NCBI RefSeq assembly: GCF_009720775.1
Contig: NZ_WNKW01000007.1
Location: 1-64,000, forward strand
Direction: 5' to 3'
DNA length: 64,000 bases
Origin: Pseudoduganella danionis
Lineage (GTDB): Bacteria; Pseudomonadota; Gammaproteobacteria; Burkholderiales; Burkholderiaceae_D
The first letter of the stretch is position 1. Each line of letters opens with the position of its first letter. Of this stretch, positions 46,159 to 57,300 are shown in pieces. The notes beneath the pieces are model-generated. The model was not told the origin of the DNA. It did no database searches and worked only from the letters and a program-made list of their open reading frames with translations. The position numbers and the translations under genes were made by a program.

Positions 46159-46977
46159 ATGCTGCAGACGCCAGACACATTTGAGCCGCTGATCCGGCCG
46201 CATGAGCATGCCATTCCGATAACCTTGCTGGTTTGTCGAGGTCAGTTGCTATTGCGCAACAACGATCACGCTGTGCCAGAGGCAGAAGTGATTGAAAAAC
46301 TGAAAGTTCCGTCCGGGCGGCTGCATCCGCTGGGCCTGTGGCAGGGCCGTTATTACCAGATGGGCTGGGTGGACGAGCCTGATGCACCGGAGCCCGGCTA
46401 TGGCTTTGTCGGCCTGCGCACGCTGTTCGGTGTGATCGATGACGGGCTGGCCGCGCTGGCCGCGCGCGCCGTGCAACTGGCCGAATGGGCGCGCACCCAC
46501 CAGTATTGCGGGGTGTGCGCCACGCCCATGCAGCGCCTCGAAGGCGAGCGCTGCTATGCATGTCCGGCCTGCGATATGCGTGCTTATCCGCGCATCTCGC
46601 CGGCCATGATGGTGCTGGTGCGCAAGGGCGATGCCGTGCTGCTGGCCCAGCACGCCCGCCCGGGTGCGCCTCGCTACACGGCGTTGGCCGGTTTTCTCGA
46701 GGCCGGCGAATCGATAGAGGACGCGGTGCACCGCGAAGTCTACGAAGAGGTGGGCTTGCGCGTGCACAATCTGCGCTATTTCGGCAGCCAGTCCTGGCCC
46801 TTCCCCCATTCGCTGATGATCGCCTATACGGCCGAATATCTGAGTGGCGAGATCCGCATCGATGCGAGCGAAATCACTGATGCGCGCTGGTTCGGCCCGG
46901 ACGACGCGTGGCCCGAGCCGCCCACCACCACCTCGATCGCGGCCGAATTGCTGCAGGCGAACCGGCCGCGGCGCTAG
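46159..46977 (+). CDS. nudC: NADH pyrophosphatase (NAD-capped RNA decapping Nudix hydrolase)
   Basis: A 272-residue NudC with a four-Cys zinc ribbon (CGVC ... CPAC), the Nudix box GFLEAGESIEDAVHREVYEE completed by VGL, and the NudC-specific SQSWPFPHSLM. It cleaves NADH, and NAD caps on RNA. It diverges from giant gene 3; the 196 bp between them carry both upstream regions. CGAGG lies 11 nt before the ATG. Confidence 0.95.
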   Translation: MLQTPDTFEPLIRPHEHAIPITLLVCRGQLLLRNNDHAVPEAEVIEKLKVPSGRLHPLGLWQGRYYQMGWVDEPDAPEPGYGFVGLRTLFGVIDDGLAALAARAVQLAEWARTHQYCGVCATPMQRLEGERCYACPACDMRAYPRISPAMMVLVRKGDAVLLAQHARPGAPRYTALAGFLEAGESIEDAVHREVYEEVGLRVHNLRYFGSQSWPFPHSLMIAYTAEYLSGEIRIDASEITDARWFGPDDAWPEPPTTTSIAAELLQANRPRR

Positions 46978-47060
46978 GCGGTAAGACCGGCGTGAAACCG
47001 GTATACTGTCGCCCATTCGTTCAGCTTAGTTAAGCTTAGTTAAGGTAAGGTAGTACACAG

Positions 47061-47627
47061 ATGTCGCAAAACACATTCAATGAAGACGACTGGCGTCGTC
47101 TGATCGCCAGCTTCGGCGAAGACCCCAACCGTCCGGGCCTGCTGGAAACCCCGGCCCGCGTGAGCAAGGCCTGGCAGCACTGGACCTCCGGCTATGCGCA
47201 GGATCCGATGGAATTGCTGAAGGCTTTCGAAGATGGCGCCGAGCAGTACAACGAACTGATCGTGGTGCGCAACATCCCCGTGTACAGCCATTGCGAGCAC
47301 CATCTGGCACCGTTCTTCGGCAAGGCCACGGTGGGCTATGTCCCGAACGGCAAGATCGTTGGCCTGTCCAAGCTGACCCGTCTGGTGGACTGTTTCGCCA
47401 AGCGTCTGCAGGTGCAGGAACGCATGACCATGCAGATCGCCAATGCGCTGATGGAAGTGCTGGAACCGAAAGCCGTCGGCGTGGTCGTGCGCTGCCGCCA
47501 CCTGTGCATGGAAAGCCGCGGCATCCGCACGCCGGGTGAAGAAACCGTGACCTCGGCCATGCTGGGCGAGCTGCAGCCGAATCTGGCCATGCGCACGGAA
47601 TTCCTGGCACTGGCGCGCGAAGACTAA
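47061..47627 (+). CDS. folE: GTP cyclohydrolase I
   Basis: A 188-residue GTP cyclohydrolase I with zinc ligands in YSHCEHHLAPFFG and RCRHLCMESRG plus VGLSKLTRLVDCFAKRLQVQ. It converts GTP to 7,8-dihydroneopterin triphosphate at the start of folate synthesis. A tandem repeat of AGCTTAGTTA (47023-47042) and TATACT (47002-47007, possible -10) precede it. The C-terminal region and length fit the family. Confidence 0.96.
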   Translation: MSQNTFNEDDWRRLIASFGEDPNRPGLLETPARVSKAWQHWTSGYAQDPMELLKAFEDGAEQYNELIVVRNIPVYSHCEHHLAPFFGKATVGYVPNGKIVGLSKLTRLVDCFAKRLQVQERMTMQIANALMEVLEPKAVGVVVRCRHLCMESRGIRTPGEETVTSAMLGELQPNLAMRTEFLALARED

Positions 47628-47687
47628 CGCGGGCCAGCAGCAACCTGCGAGTTCAACACACAGACTGACAGTAGCAAAGGTAGATCG

Positions 47688-48998
47688 ATGACGGCAATCA
47701 CATGGTGGCAAGGCACGCCGGCGGCAGCGCTGGCTCAGGCGGCAGCGCAACAGCAGCCTTTGTTTCTGTACTGGGGCGCGCAGTGGTGCCCGCCGTGCAA
47801 CCGGGTGAAATCGGAAATCTTTGCGCACAGCGCAGTGCAGGCGCTCAGCCGCCAGCTACTATGCTGCCAGCTCGACGGCGATAGCGCAGGCGCACAGGCG
47901 CTGGCCGGACAGTTACGCTTGCGCAGCTATCCCACGCTGGTGCTGTTTGCGCCCGACGGCACGGAAATCACCCGCCTGCCCTGCGAGTTCGATGGTGAAC
48001 GGTTTGCCGCAGCGCTGGCGCAGGCACTGGCCGTGCACGCGGCCGGTTCCAGTGCGGCCACGGCACTGCAGGCGGCATTGACTGCCAGCCGTGCACTCAG
48101 CGCCGCCGAGTGGAACTTGCTGGCCGATTATTCCTGGGATACGGATGAAGGCGCATTACTCGGCGAGCGGGCGCTGGCGCCCACCTTGCTGGCGCTGCTG
48201 AACGCTGGCACCGCGGCGGCCACGGCGGCCACGGCGTTGCCACGGCTGAAGCTGCACGCACTGCTGGCGCAGGCCAGTTCGCCGGAAGCCGGCGCAGCCC
48301 TGCTGCTGGCCGTTTGTGCAGACGAGGCGGTGGCCCGTGCCAATATGGACTTGCTCAACAACTACGGCATTGAATTGATCAAGCTGTGTGCCCAGCGCGA
48401 AAGCGTGGCGGCCGCGCTGCGCGATCGTGCCGCCCTGTGGGCTGATGATTTCTGGCTGGCGCCGCCCGATAAACTGGCGGCGGCCCGTCTGCAGTTGCGC
48501 ATGGCGCGTCTGCTGGCACCGAGTGCGGCCATGCATGAGGTGGCGCACCAGCAGGTGGCGGCGGCACTCGATGCGGCCAGCGATGCCTACCAGTTGCACA
48601 CGCTGGTCAATACGGCCGTAAGCCTGTTCAATGAAGCGGGGTTGGGCGCGGATGCCGAGCATTTGCTGCAATCCCATTTGCCCGCATCGCATACGCCGTT
48701 CTACTTCATGCTCAGTCTGGCGGGCATCGCCAAACGGCGCGGCGATATCGCCGCTGTGCTGGACTGGTACCAGCATGCTTACGAAACCGCCGTCGGTCCG
48801 GCTACCCGCATCCAGTGGGGCGTGACTTATCTGAGTAATCTGATGGAGCTGGCAGCGGCCGACAGTGCCCGTATCGAGCAGGCGCGGCTGGCGTTGCTGG
48901 AGGATGTGGCGATTGCTGGCGAGGATGCACGGCATCAGCGCAATGCCGCCCAGTTGCAGAAACTGGTGCGCTGGCCACAACTGGCGCTGCCAGCCTGA
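47688..48998 (+). CDS. Thioredoxin-fold protein with helical C-terminal extension
   Basis: A 436-residue protein. The first 110 residues are thioredoxin-like with active site WCPPC (Cys34, Cys37) and the cis-Pro strand SYPTLVLFAPDGTE. The remaining 320 residues are Ala/Leu-rich and look helical, perhaps TPR-like. No signal peptide is visible, so it probably acts in the cytosol. It follows folE by 60 bp on the same strand. Role beyond thiol-disulfide or chaperone activity is unknown. Confidence 0.82.
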   Translation: MTAITWWQGTPAAALAQAAAQQQPLFLYWGAQWCPPCNRVKSEIFAHSAVQALSRQLLCCQLDGDSAGAQALAGQLRLRSYPTLVLFAPDGTEITRLPCEFDGERFAAALAQALAVHAAGSSAATALQAALTASRALSAAEWNLLADYSWDTDEGALLGERALAPTLLALLNAGTAAATAATALPRLKLHALLAQASSPEAGAALLLAVCADEAVARANMDLLNNYGIELIKLCAQRESVAAALRDRAALWADDFWLAPPDKLAAARLQLRMARLLAPSAAMHEVAHQQVAAALDAASDAYQLHTLVNTAVSLFNEAGLGADAEHLLQSHLPASHTPFYFMLSLAGIAKRRGDIAAVLDWYQHAYETAVGPATRIQWGVTYLSNLMELAAADSARIEQARLALLEDVAIAGEDARHQRNAAQLQKLVRWPQLALPA

Positions 48999-49016
48999 GG
49001 CGGCCGGCAGCCGCGC

Positions 49017-49451
49017 TTATTTGTTGGCGGGCGCCGTGTCGGGCACGCTTTCGAGCACGGCTGCTTCGAACACCAGTTTTTTCTCGTCGACGCGGAACAC
49101 GCCTATCAGTTCGCCGCCATCGCCTTTGACATCGGGATACTGGCTGCAGGTTTGCGATTCCACCTGCCACACTTCTTCCCCGGCGCGCAGGGTCCAGACG
49201 TTGTCGCCGCCGGACAGCAGTTCCACTTCCACCTCATCGGCCGGCATATCGGTCAGCGGGATGCGGCGCAGGCAATCGGGCAGATGCTGGATGATGATTT
49301 CCACGTCACTGTCCTTGCTCCAGAAATGCTTCTGCACGCGATGCAGGGTCAGCACATGGCTGCCGTTCTCGCCATCCACATGGTAGGAGGCGCTATCGTC
49401 GACGCAGGCAGTGAGCAGCAGGGAAGTCAGAATAATCAGCAACTTGCGCAT
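49017..49451 (-). CDS. Predicted lipoprotein of unknown function
   Basis: A 144-residue protein with a lipoprotein signal peptide: MRKLLIILTSLLLTAC, lipobox LTAC with Cys16 as the lipidation site. The mature part is acidic and has three further Cys residues. I recognise no domain. It is convergent with the thioredoxin-like gene, with stops 18 bp apart. Confidence 0.7.
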   Translation of the reverse strand: MRKLLIILTSLLLTACVDDSASYHVDGENGSHVLTLHRVQKHFWSKDSDVEIIIQHLPDCLRRIPLTDMPADEVEVELLSGGDNVWTLRAGEEVWQVESQTCSQYPDVKGDGGELIGVFRVDEKKLVFEAAVLESVPDTAPANK

Positions 49452-49516
49452 GGGGCGGGTTTCCGTTCAGGTTACGCTTAATGTAGCAACATTATAGCGA
49501 TCTTGCAGCAGTGCTC

Positions 49517-49550
49517 TATAAAACAACAATGCCCGTGCAAGCACGGGCAT
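49517..49550 (-). terminator. Intrinsic terminator downstream of ompW-family gene
   Basis: ATGCCCGTG / CACGGGCAT form a 9-bp stem with a 4-nt loop (49529-49550); reading on the minus strand it is followed by TGTTGTTTTAT. A second 9-bp hairpin (ATCTGTCCT / AGGACAGAT, 49573-49596) lies between it and the stop codon. Confidence 0.75.
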
Positions 49551-49614
49551 CAGATCAGTTCGCGGTGCAGCAATCTGTCCTCATTGAAGGACAGATCATT
49601 GCCTGCAGACTTGC

Positions 49615-50229
49615 TTAGAAGCGGTAGCCTACGCCTACGCCAACCAGCAGTGGGTCTACTTTAACAGCGCTAGCTTTGGCGCCGCCGATGAACACATCGC
49701 TACGGATCTGTACTTTTTTCACGTCCACGTTCAGCGACCATTTCTTGTCGATGGCGTAGTCCACACCAGCTTGCAGAGCGAAGCCGAAGCTGTCGTGTTC
49801 CAGACCGGCTTTACCAGCCAGCAGGTCAACTTTCGACAGGGTGGTGTAGTTCACACCAGCGCCGATGTATGGCTTGATCGGTGCGTCCAGTACGAAGTGG
49901 TACTGAGCCAGCAGGGTTGGTGGCAGATGTTTGAAGGTACCGATTTTGCCGCCGTCCAGGAACACGTCGTGTTTCTGTGGGTAGGTCAGGATCAGTTCAG
50001 CAGCCAGGTTCGGCGTGAAGAAATACGATACGTCGAGTTCTGGAATGGTTTTGCTGCTAACGGTCAGACGGTCCGATGCACCGGCGCCGCCAACTGGATC
50101 CGACTTGTCAGCTGGGTCGATATGCACTGCGCGAACGCGCACCAGCCATGGGGTTTCTTGTGCCACTGCGGCGGTCGATGCTGCCAGGCTCAGGGTTGCC
50201 AACACTGCTGCTGCTAAAGACTTGTTCAT
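49615..50229 (-). CDS. ompW: OmpW-family outer membrane protein
   Basis: I start at ATG 50229, with AGAGGAAG upstream; a longer frame adds 29 residues with no role. The 204-residue product has a signal peptide (MNKSLAAAVLATLSLAAST, cleavage after AVAQ region) and eight-stranded-barrel features of OmpW: LRVRAVHIDP, TIPELDVSYFFTPNLAAEL, IKPYIGAGVNYT and the C-terminal VGVGVGYRF with terminal Phe for barrel assembly. OmpW family porins transport small hydrophobic compounds. Confidence 0.92.
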   Translation of the reverse strand: MNKSLAAAVLATLSLAASTAAVAQETPWLVRVRAVHIDPADKSDPVGGAGASDRLTVSSKTIPELDVSYFFTPNLAAELILTYPQKHDVFLDGGKIGTFKHLPPTLLAQYHFVLDAPIKPYIGAGVNYTTLSKVDLLAGKAGLEHDSFGFALQAGVDYAIDKKWSLNVDVKKVQIRSDVFIGGAKASAVKVDPLLVGVGVGYRF

Positions 50230-50295
50230 TTTACTTCCTCTTCTGTCGTCGTTAAGTAACGGATAGAAGTGTATTGATGCGAAGCACAAAAAACT

Positions 50296-50309
50296 TTGAT
50301 CCAAGTCAA
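50296..50309 (-). promoter_or_regulatory. FNR/Anr-type binding site upstream of ompW
   Basis: TTGATCCAAGTCAA matches the FNR consensus TTGAT-N4-ATCAA at nine of ten defined positions. It lies 67-80 bp upstream of the ompW start, a sensible distance for an activator site. ompW is known to be FNR-controlled in enterobacteria. No FNR gene is in the window. Confidence 0.6.
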
Positions 50310-50466
50310 AATACAAACTCTTTTTTCGGTGCGCCTAAATTTTGGCTCAAATTCGCGCTGTAAGCCCTCAGGGGCGTTTTTTTACGACTGGTGGCGGAGG
50401 GGGTAGCCATTTATGGTGGCGCCTATGCCAGGGGTGTCAGGGGCGGCGCAAGCGGTGGCTACGATG

Positions 50467-51198
50467 TTAGCGGTAACGTGCGAGGATCTGGTCCACGATG
50501 CCATCGTGCAGCAGCCCATCGATGGCGCGGCTGGCTTCGGCAAACGGCAACGATGCTTTGCGCGAGAACGCACACTGGGCTTTGTAGGAGAAAAACACCA
50601 GGTCGGCGCGCAACTTGAGCTGCGGGTGCATGCGCTGCATGTAGTTGAGGATGTTTTCGCTGGCCATGGTGTAGGGCGTTTTCGCCGCCAGCATGTTTTG
50701 CAGATTGGCCTGCATATTCGGCGCATCGACGCGCGCGAAGCGCCGGCCCAGCACTTGTTCGATGCGCGGATAGCGGTAGCCGGCAACGGTGCCGGTCGGT
50801 TTGTCGCGCAAATCCTTGAGCGAATTCAGATGCGGCGCATCGGCTTGTGCCACCACCATTTCAGCGTCGGGCAGCATCGGCACGCTCCAGTCGTACTCGC
50901 CATCGATCCAGCTCGGCGAGACATAGCACATGGCATCGGCTTTGCCGCTGGTGAGTGCGGGCGTAACGCCGTACACATCCACGCTCAGGTAGACCGCGCG
51001 CCGGCCCAGCCGCTGCGCCAGTGCGTCGCCCAGGTCTTTGACGATGCCGCCCGCCAGCACGCCATTCTGGAAGCGCACCACGGGCATGGTCTGGTCCAGC
51101 GGTGCCAGCATCACCAGTTCGCCGGGCGCAGCCTGCACGGCCTGCAAAGGCAGGGTAGCGAACAGAGCCAGCAGCAGGGACGGGAGGCGACGTTGCAT
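50467..51198 (-). CDS. Periplasmic solute-binding protein, amino-acid type (PBP2 fold)
   Basis: I start at ATG 51198, giving 243 residues with a signal peptide (MQRRLPSLLLALFATLPLQA). The rest resembles family 3 substrate-binding proteins: LAGGIVKDLGDALAQRLGRR, DAMCYVSPSWIDGEYDWSVP, TGTVAGYRYPRIEQVLG. No ABC permease or ATPase gene is adjacent, so it may be an orphan receptor or serve a distant transporter. The ligand is unknown. Confidence 0.8.
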   Translation of the reverse strand: MQRRLPSLLLALFATLPLQAVQAAPGELVMLAPLDQTMPVVRFQNGVLAGGIVKDLGDALAQRLGRRAVYLSVDVYGVTPALTSGKADAMCYVSPSWIDGEYDWSVPMLPDAEMVVAQADAPHLNSLKDLRDKPTGTVAGYRYPRIEQVLGRRFARVDAPNMQANLQNMLAAKTPYTMASENILNYMQRMHPQLKLRADLVFFSYKAQCAFSRKASLPFAEASRAIDGLLHDGIVDQILARYR

Positions 51199-51260
51199 GA
51201 GCGTGTTGTGGGGTGGCGACCGGAACATTATAGACCGAGTGGCGCGGCCGTGCCGATCCG

Positions 51261-51284
51261 GCCAGGCACAGTGCTGTGCCTGGC
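51261..51284 (-). terminator. Hairpin between the giant beta-rich gene and the solute-binding gene
   Basis: GCCAGGCACAG and CTGTGCCTGGC form an 11-bp perfect stem with TG between them, 16 bp after the stop of the 2348-residue gene. No U-run follows. It probably marks the end of the three-gene operon. Confidence 0.5.
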
Positions 51285-51300
51285 GCAGCAAGGGCTGGCT

Positions 51301-54300
51301 TTATACGCTGGCTGCGGCGTCCAGCATTTGCTGTATGTCGTCGGCCGCCCAGCCCGTCGTTAGCAACATCTCGCGGATGTGTTCGGCATCGATGGCGCTG
51401 TCGGCCGCCAGACCGGCGCTTAACTGGTCCAGTGCGCTATGGGCCTGCTGCTGTATGCTGGCCCATTCATCATCGCTCAGTTCGCCGGCAGTGCCGACCG
51501 CCAGCGGGCTGGCAGCCAGCGTGGGCAGGGCGGCCGTGACTGGACTGGAGATGGTCGCCGGCGGCAGCGTGTGCGCTTGCTCTGCCGGCAGGAAGTGCTG
51601 GGCCGCGCTGCGTCCTGATTCCAGCATGGTGCGCCGGTAAGCCGGGTCCATCAGGAAACGTAACAGGGCGCCGGCTGCGGCGGCAAGACTGCTGAAGCCG
51701 CGCCGTATCATGCTGGCAGCATTGCTCAGTATGGCGCTCTGCACCAGCTGGGGTATGCTGGCCATGACGTCGCGTCCGGCCAGTGCTTGCAGATCGGCTT
51801 GCTCGAACAGCAGGTCGAGCTGGAAACGTATGCCGAACAGCCATACCGAGGCCTGCACCTTCAGACTGAACGAGGTCTTGCCTGTGGCTGGCGGCGCGGG
51901 CAGGGGATGGACGGTATCGTCCGCTGCCAGCGGCAACTGCCATTGCGTGGCTTCGCGCAGTCGCAGCAGTTCGGCTTCTACTGCCCAGCGCTGCTCGGCG
52001 CTGGCGCTGAGCGGCTGTCCGGTGGCGCTGCGATCTGCGCGCGCCTGTTGTTCTTCTTGCTGGGCCTGCATGTATGCATTGCGTAGCTCGGCCTCGGGAC
52101 GACGCGTCAGCAGATCGCGGATTTGTATCACGGCCCGGGTGATCAGTTGTTCTTCGCGCCGCAGCTTGCCTACTGTATCGCGTAGCTGGCGCGCCTGCAC
52201 ACGGTCGCCGCCCGCTTCGCACCGGTCCCAATCGAGTTCGGCGGTCTCGATGGCCATGCGTATCAGGGTCCGGTCGTGCAGCAGCGCGTCGGCTTCGTTC
52301 TGCAGCAATGCGTAATGGGCTTCCACTTCCACGCCCAGGCGGCGGGCGGCGGCAGCATAGGCTGCTACTTGCGCGGCCCTTTCCACGGCCGTTGCAGGCG
52401 CCCGCTGTTCCAGCACCTGACGTAATCCCAGTAATTGTTTTTCCGTCGAAACGATTTCCTGGCGCAGTGCATCGACCGCATCGTGACAGGTATTGAGCCT
52501 GGCCTCGGCACGCAGCCGCGCTGCAGCGGTGCGCAACAAGGCTTGCTCGAGTACCGAGGCCAGTTGCTGGGCATGCTCGGCCAGTTGCTGGCGCGTTGCT
52601 GCGGCCTGCTGACGCCGGACGATTTCCTGTCGCTGCAGTTCTTCCGGATCGATCGCGCGTTCGGTGGCGAGGACGATGGAGCTATCGATGATAAAGCCGG
52701 TGCGCAAGGAGAATACCGGGCAAGGCAGGCCGGTCAGGGCTTTGACGGCGGCCGCCAGTGCCGCGCCGATATCGAGTACCAGTGCAAAGTGGGCATGGGC
52801 GGCGATATCTGCCGGCGACGACATATGCGCCTGCAAGCTCAGTGCGTGGTGCAGTCCGGCAAAGTCGATCTGATGCTGCAGGGCGAAGGACAGGGTTTGC
52901 TGCTCGGCCTGATAATCGATATCTATGCTGCTATTGGCGATGCCCAGCAAGGCGATGGCGCCGTGCAGGGAGAAGCGCCGTAGCTGGCCCTGCTCGATCT
53001 GCAGCAGCGCCGCCGGTTCGCCGGCCGGCCGGGCGCCGGCCTCGATACGCACCAGCCCACCACCTAGCGAGATCGGGGTGAAGTCGCCACGCATCAGCAG
53101 ACTGTTATCACGCCGTATCACCTCCAGCGCCAGTGTGGCGGCCATGAAGGCGAGCTGTAGCCTGAATTCGTCGACGTTTTCGCTACGGCCATCGAGCTGG
53201 CGCGTGCCGCTAAACAGGGCAAGCCGGGCGGCAAAACGGAAGCCGCTACCCAGGCTGAACAGCAGGTCGCCGTGCAGTTCGAAGGAGACGCCGGTCAACC
53301 GGCCCGACAAGCAGCCTTTGAGCTGCAGCGGGCAGCCCTCCGGCAGCAGGTTGAATCTGCCGCCCAGTGCTATCTCCTGGCGGTTCAGTTCCCAGTTCGC
53401 CTCAAGCACGGGTTCGCTACGCCCCAGCAGAGCGGGATCCATACTGGCGCTGGCCCGGCCGAATACGCGGAAGCCGCGTGGTTCTTGCCCCGCTGCCACC
53501 CAGGCTGCACCGGCCAGTTCGATATCGAGCAGGCCGGCTAGCCGGCCTTTGAAGCGCAGGCCGGCGCTCATGCCGTCGCCACTGACGGCGCCCAGTGCGA
53601 CCAGGGTGTCGAGCTCTATCACGCCGGCCAGATCGGCCTTGCCCCGCAACAGCGCCACCACGCCGCGCGTCGCGGCCGTGACCCGCGGGCGGGCACGCAG
53701 ATGGATGCCGAGCTGGCCGGCCGCTGCCGCGTCCGTACACGGATCTATCCAGCCGGGCAAGGTTGCGTAGCCTAGCGAACTGTCGGCGGGCAGATAGGCC
53801 AGTATCTCCTGCACGTCTTCGTCGCGGTTCAGCTGCAGGGTGGGAATGGCGGTGCTGACGAATTCTTCCGGCGTGGTGAGGGCCCAGTCCAGCCGGGTGT
53901 TGAGGAAGCCGAATAGCGCCGCCTGTTTGCTGCCGACCCGGTACTTCAAGGGTATCGCCTGTATCAGATCATGTGGCGAAGCGCGCTTGATGGTGTTGAG
54001 CAAAGACCAGATCAGCTTGAGGGTGTTGACGGGTTCCAGCGCTTGCTGCGTGCCCAGCACCGTGCCGCCCGTGACGGCGCCCTGGGGCCAGGCCGCATCG
54101 TCATAGGCATCGAGGAATTTCGGCAGGCGCAGGTAGTTGGGTCCCACGGTGAAGACGATGTTCATATGCTGGGGCAGCTGGTCTAGCGGGAAGTAGAAAT
54201 CCGGCGTCCTGAAATATTTCAGGGTATTGGAAAGGATGGCCAGCATTTCCTGCGCATCGAATTCCGGTCTCGGCAGGGAGAAACTCGAAACGATTTCCGT

Positions 54301-57300
54301 GCCCTCGACAGAGACGATTTCCAGCCCCAGCTTGTCAAAGAATAGCGGCACCGGTATGGGGACGGGACCGGCCGGAATGATCAGCATGGTGAAGTCGTCG
54401 AGGATGGCGGTGCGGCGCAGGCGCGCCGCCTTAGGCAGCACATTCTGCATCTGCTCGAATGGCAGCAGCAGTGTGGCCGCCAGGGTCGGCACGTCGAACA
54501 GATCGAGGCGCAAGCTGCCGGCCAGCAGTAGCAACTGGCCACCAGCGACGGCGCCGAAACTGAGCTTGCGTAGCTCGACGCCGATCAGCATGGGGAAGCC
54601 GGGCAGCAGCAGGCGGATGGGATCGCCCTCGGTGGAGACGGCGAATTCCACGCCGCCCGCTGCCTGCAGCGTCAGGCTAAAGCGGGCTGCCTGCGGAATC
54701 GAGATTTCCAGATAGTCCTTGAAGCGTTCGGGCAACCGTTCCAGTTGGTCGCCCAGCGCATTGAGGGGCATGCGGATGGCGTCGGGCAGGCGGCCGCCAT
54801 CCAGCGTGCCGCCATTCTCGGCGATCATCTGCTCCAGCATCTCTATGCTGAAGTCTTTCAAGCCTGTTTGCGGATTTTGCTGGAACAGCGAGAAAGTCTT
54901 GATCGGTATGCCGCGCGGAATCGCTGCGCCTATCTTGCTGAGGATGTCGGCAGTCTGGCTGTCGTGGGGGCGCACGGCCTGGGCCAGCACGGAGAACAGC
55001 GCGCGCAGCGGGGTGAGCGGTAAGCGCAGGCCGCGTTCGCGGTCGATGGCGAAACCGCCGCTGGCGGAAAAACCGCCCTTGCCGCCCAGCGACAGGGTAG
55101 GCAAGTCGATCACCACCAGGCCGAATTCGCCCAGATCGAGCCGGATCTTACCGTTCTGCACATCGAAGCCGGCGAACGGCGAGTTGAGCATGGCCAGTGT
55201 GATGCCGTCCTGATGGATGCTGAGGCGGGCGCGGATCAGGCCACGATCGGCCGCTGCCGGATCGTAGGTGCGAAATACGCGGCAGGCGGCTTCCTGGCTA
55301 CCGGTGCGGTCACCAAAGATGCGGTTGAGTTTGGACGGCAGACCAACGCAGAGTTCGGCCGACAGGGCCGGCGCCTTGCCCAGCGTGATAGCGATATTTT
55401 CCACGTCGAGTATGCCTGTACCCACATCGAGTGCATCGGCGCCTTCGCCCAGTACCGGAATGCGTAGCACCACGGGCTGGGTCAGCCGGCTCGCCTCCAG
55501 TTTGACCCCGTCGCGATTGACCCGGCAGCGCGCCTGCAGTTGCTGGGTCAGGAAGCGATCCAGCGGTCCCGGCATGGCACTAAAGCTCAGGCCTACATCG
55601 GCCAGGAAATTCCAGCCCGGTAGCAGCCCGTCCGCCGCCTGGGTATTGCTGGTGCTGTCGGCCAGACGCAATAGACGGATTTCCTGGAAGGCTAGTTTGA
55701 GGCCAGGCGCAGCGCCGTTCGTGGCGGGCAGGTCCAGCGTAATTTCGGCTGCTGTCGCCGTGAAACTGAGCCCAGTTTGGCCGGCGGCAGAAAACAGGCT
55801 CAGATTACCGTTGCGTATGCGTATGACATCGACCAACTGGAAGTCGCAAGCGTTGGCACTGACACGCCAGGTCTGCTGCTGGCCGTCTGTTGCCAGCGAA
55901 AGCGCCAGCTGGCCCAGCGATAGGCTGACCACACCCGGGATGTCGGCCAGTGTCCATGGCTGCGGGAAGTCGGCGCGCAGTTCGAGACTACGTTGGCCGG
56001 CATGCTGGCGATAGCCGGCTTGCAGGCTGACGGGCTGGCCCATCAGGCGGGCATCGACTTGTCCGCTCAGGACCAGCGCCTGCTGCTGCTCGTTATAGTC
56101 CAGGGCAAAGTGGAAGGCATCGAGGCCGGCAATGTCCAGCAGGGTGGCGCTGCCGTCCAGGCTCAGCTTGCATTGCAGCTGGCCGCTGGTGTTGCGGTCA
56201 AACTCGAAAACCAGTTGTTTGATGCACAGCTGGCCTGCCCCCAGCGGCAATGCCAGCTGCAAATTCTGCATGGTGCCAGCGATGCGGAAGGCGCCGCTGG
56301 CCGGCGTGACGCTCAGGCTTAGATCAACGAATTCGACAGCGCCCAGCCCTTCCAGTTCGGGCGGTAGGCTGGCGCTGGCCGGCAGCAGCCGGGCCAGCAA
56401 GATGGCGATGCGGATTTTCGGTATGGTGCCGAGGAAGGTCAGCGGCGCCCATTCCGTCTGGTTGGCGGCATGGCTGGCGGCGGGTCCGAGCGCGGCACGC
56501 ACGTCCAGCGAAATATCATCAAGCAGGTTGAAACGTGCGGCCAGCTGGCCGCGCACGCGCCGTTGTGGCGCATCCTTGAGATGCTCCAGCTGCAGGTCTA
56601 TGGTAACAGCATCGATGCTGAACCATTGTTCGATGATGGTAAACCGGCCGTAAGCCTCGGCTTGCAGACTAAAGGCCTGGCCTGCCAGATCGAAGGCGAT
56701 GCTGGCACGGGGGAAGCGGATATCGGGTAGCACATCGGCGAGGCCGTTGGCGTCGCCAAGGAAGTGGGTAGCCAGGCTGTGCAGGCATAGCGGCGTCTGG
56801 CCCGGATAGAGTTCGGCACGGAATTTTTTTTCCGGCAGTTGCACCACAAAGCGCAGCGGCACGCCAGCAATGCTGAAGCGGGCATCGAGCTGGCATTCGA
56901 AACTGCGAACAGCGCGCTGATTGAGCGGATCGGTGACGGTCCAGCTGAGATAGGCATCCTGCGCGCTGAACCAGCCGGGGATGATGTCCCACTGGTGCTG
57001 CCAGTTTACGCTGAAACTGAGCGCATCAATGGTGGGCAGGCGGGCCGCTGCTCCGCCGGCACCGGGATCGATCACGACTTCCAGGTCGGACAAGCTGAGT
57101 CTGCCTACAGCAGCGTTGAAGCCGCTCGGCAGGGCGGCCGCGATATCGTTGCCGCCTGCCATGCGCAGCAAGTCATCGAGACCGGGGAGTACTATCGGTC
57201 CTGTGCCACCATTGGTTGCGCTGCTGTCGGCCAGGACCAGATGCCAGAGCGTACTCGCGACAGGTTTGTTGAGGCGCACGGCGATATCTTGCTCTCCCAG

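Noticed and set aside
50355..50385. Plus-strand GCCC/GGGC hairpin followed by seven T residues
   Set aside because: Only a 4-bp stem and no plus-strand gene ends before it, so a terminator is not supported.
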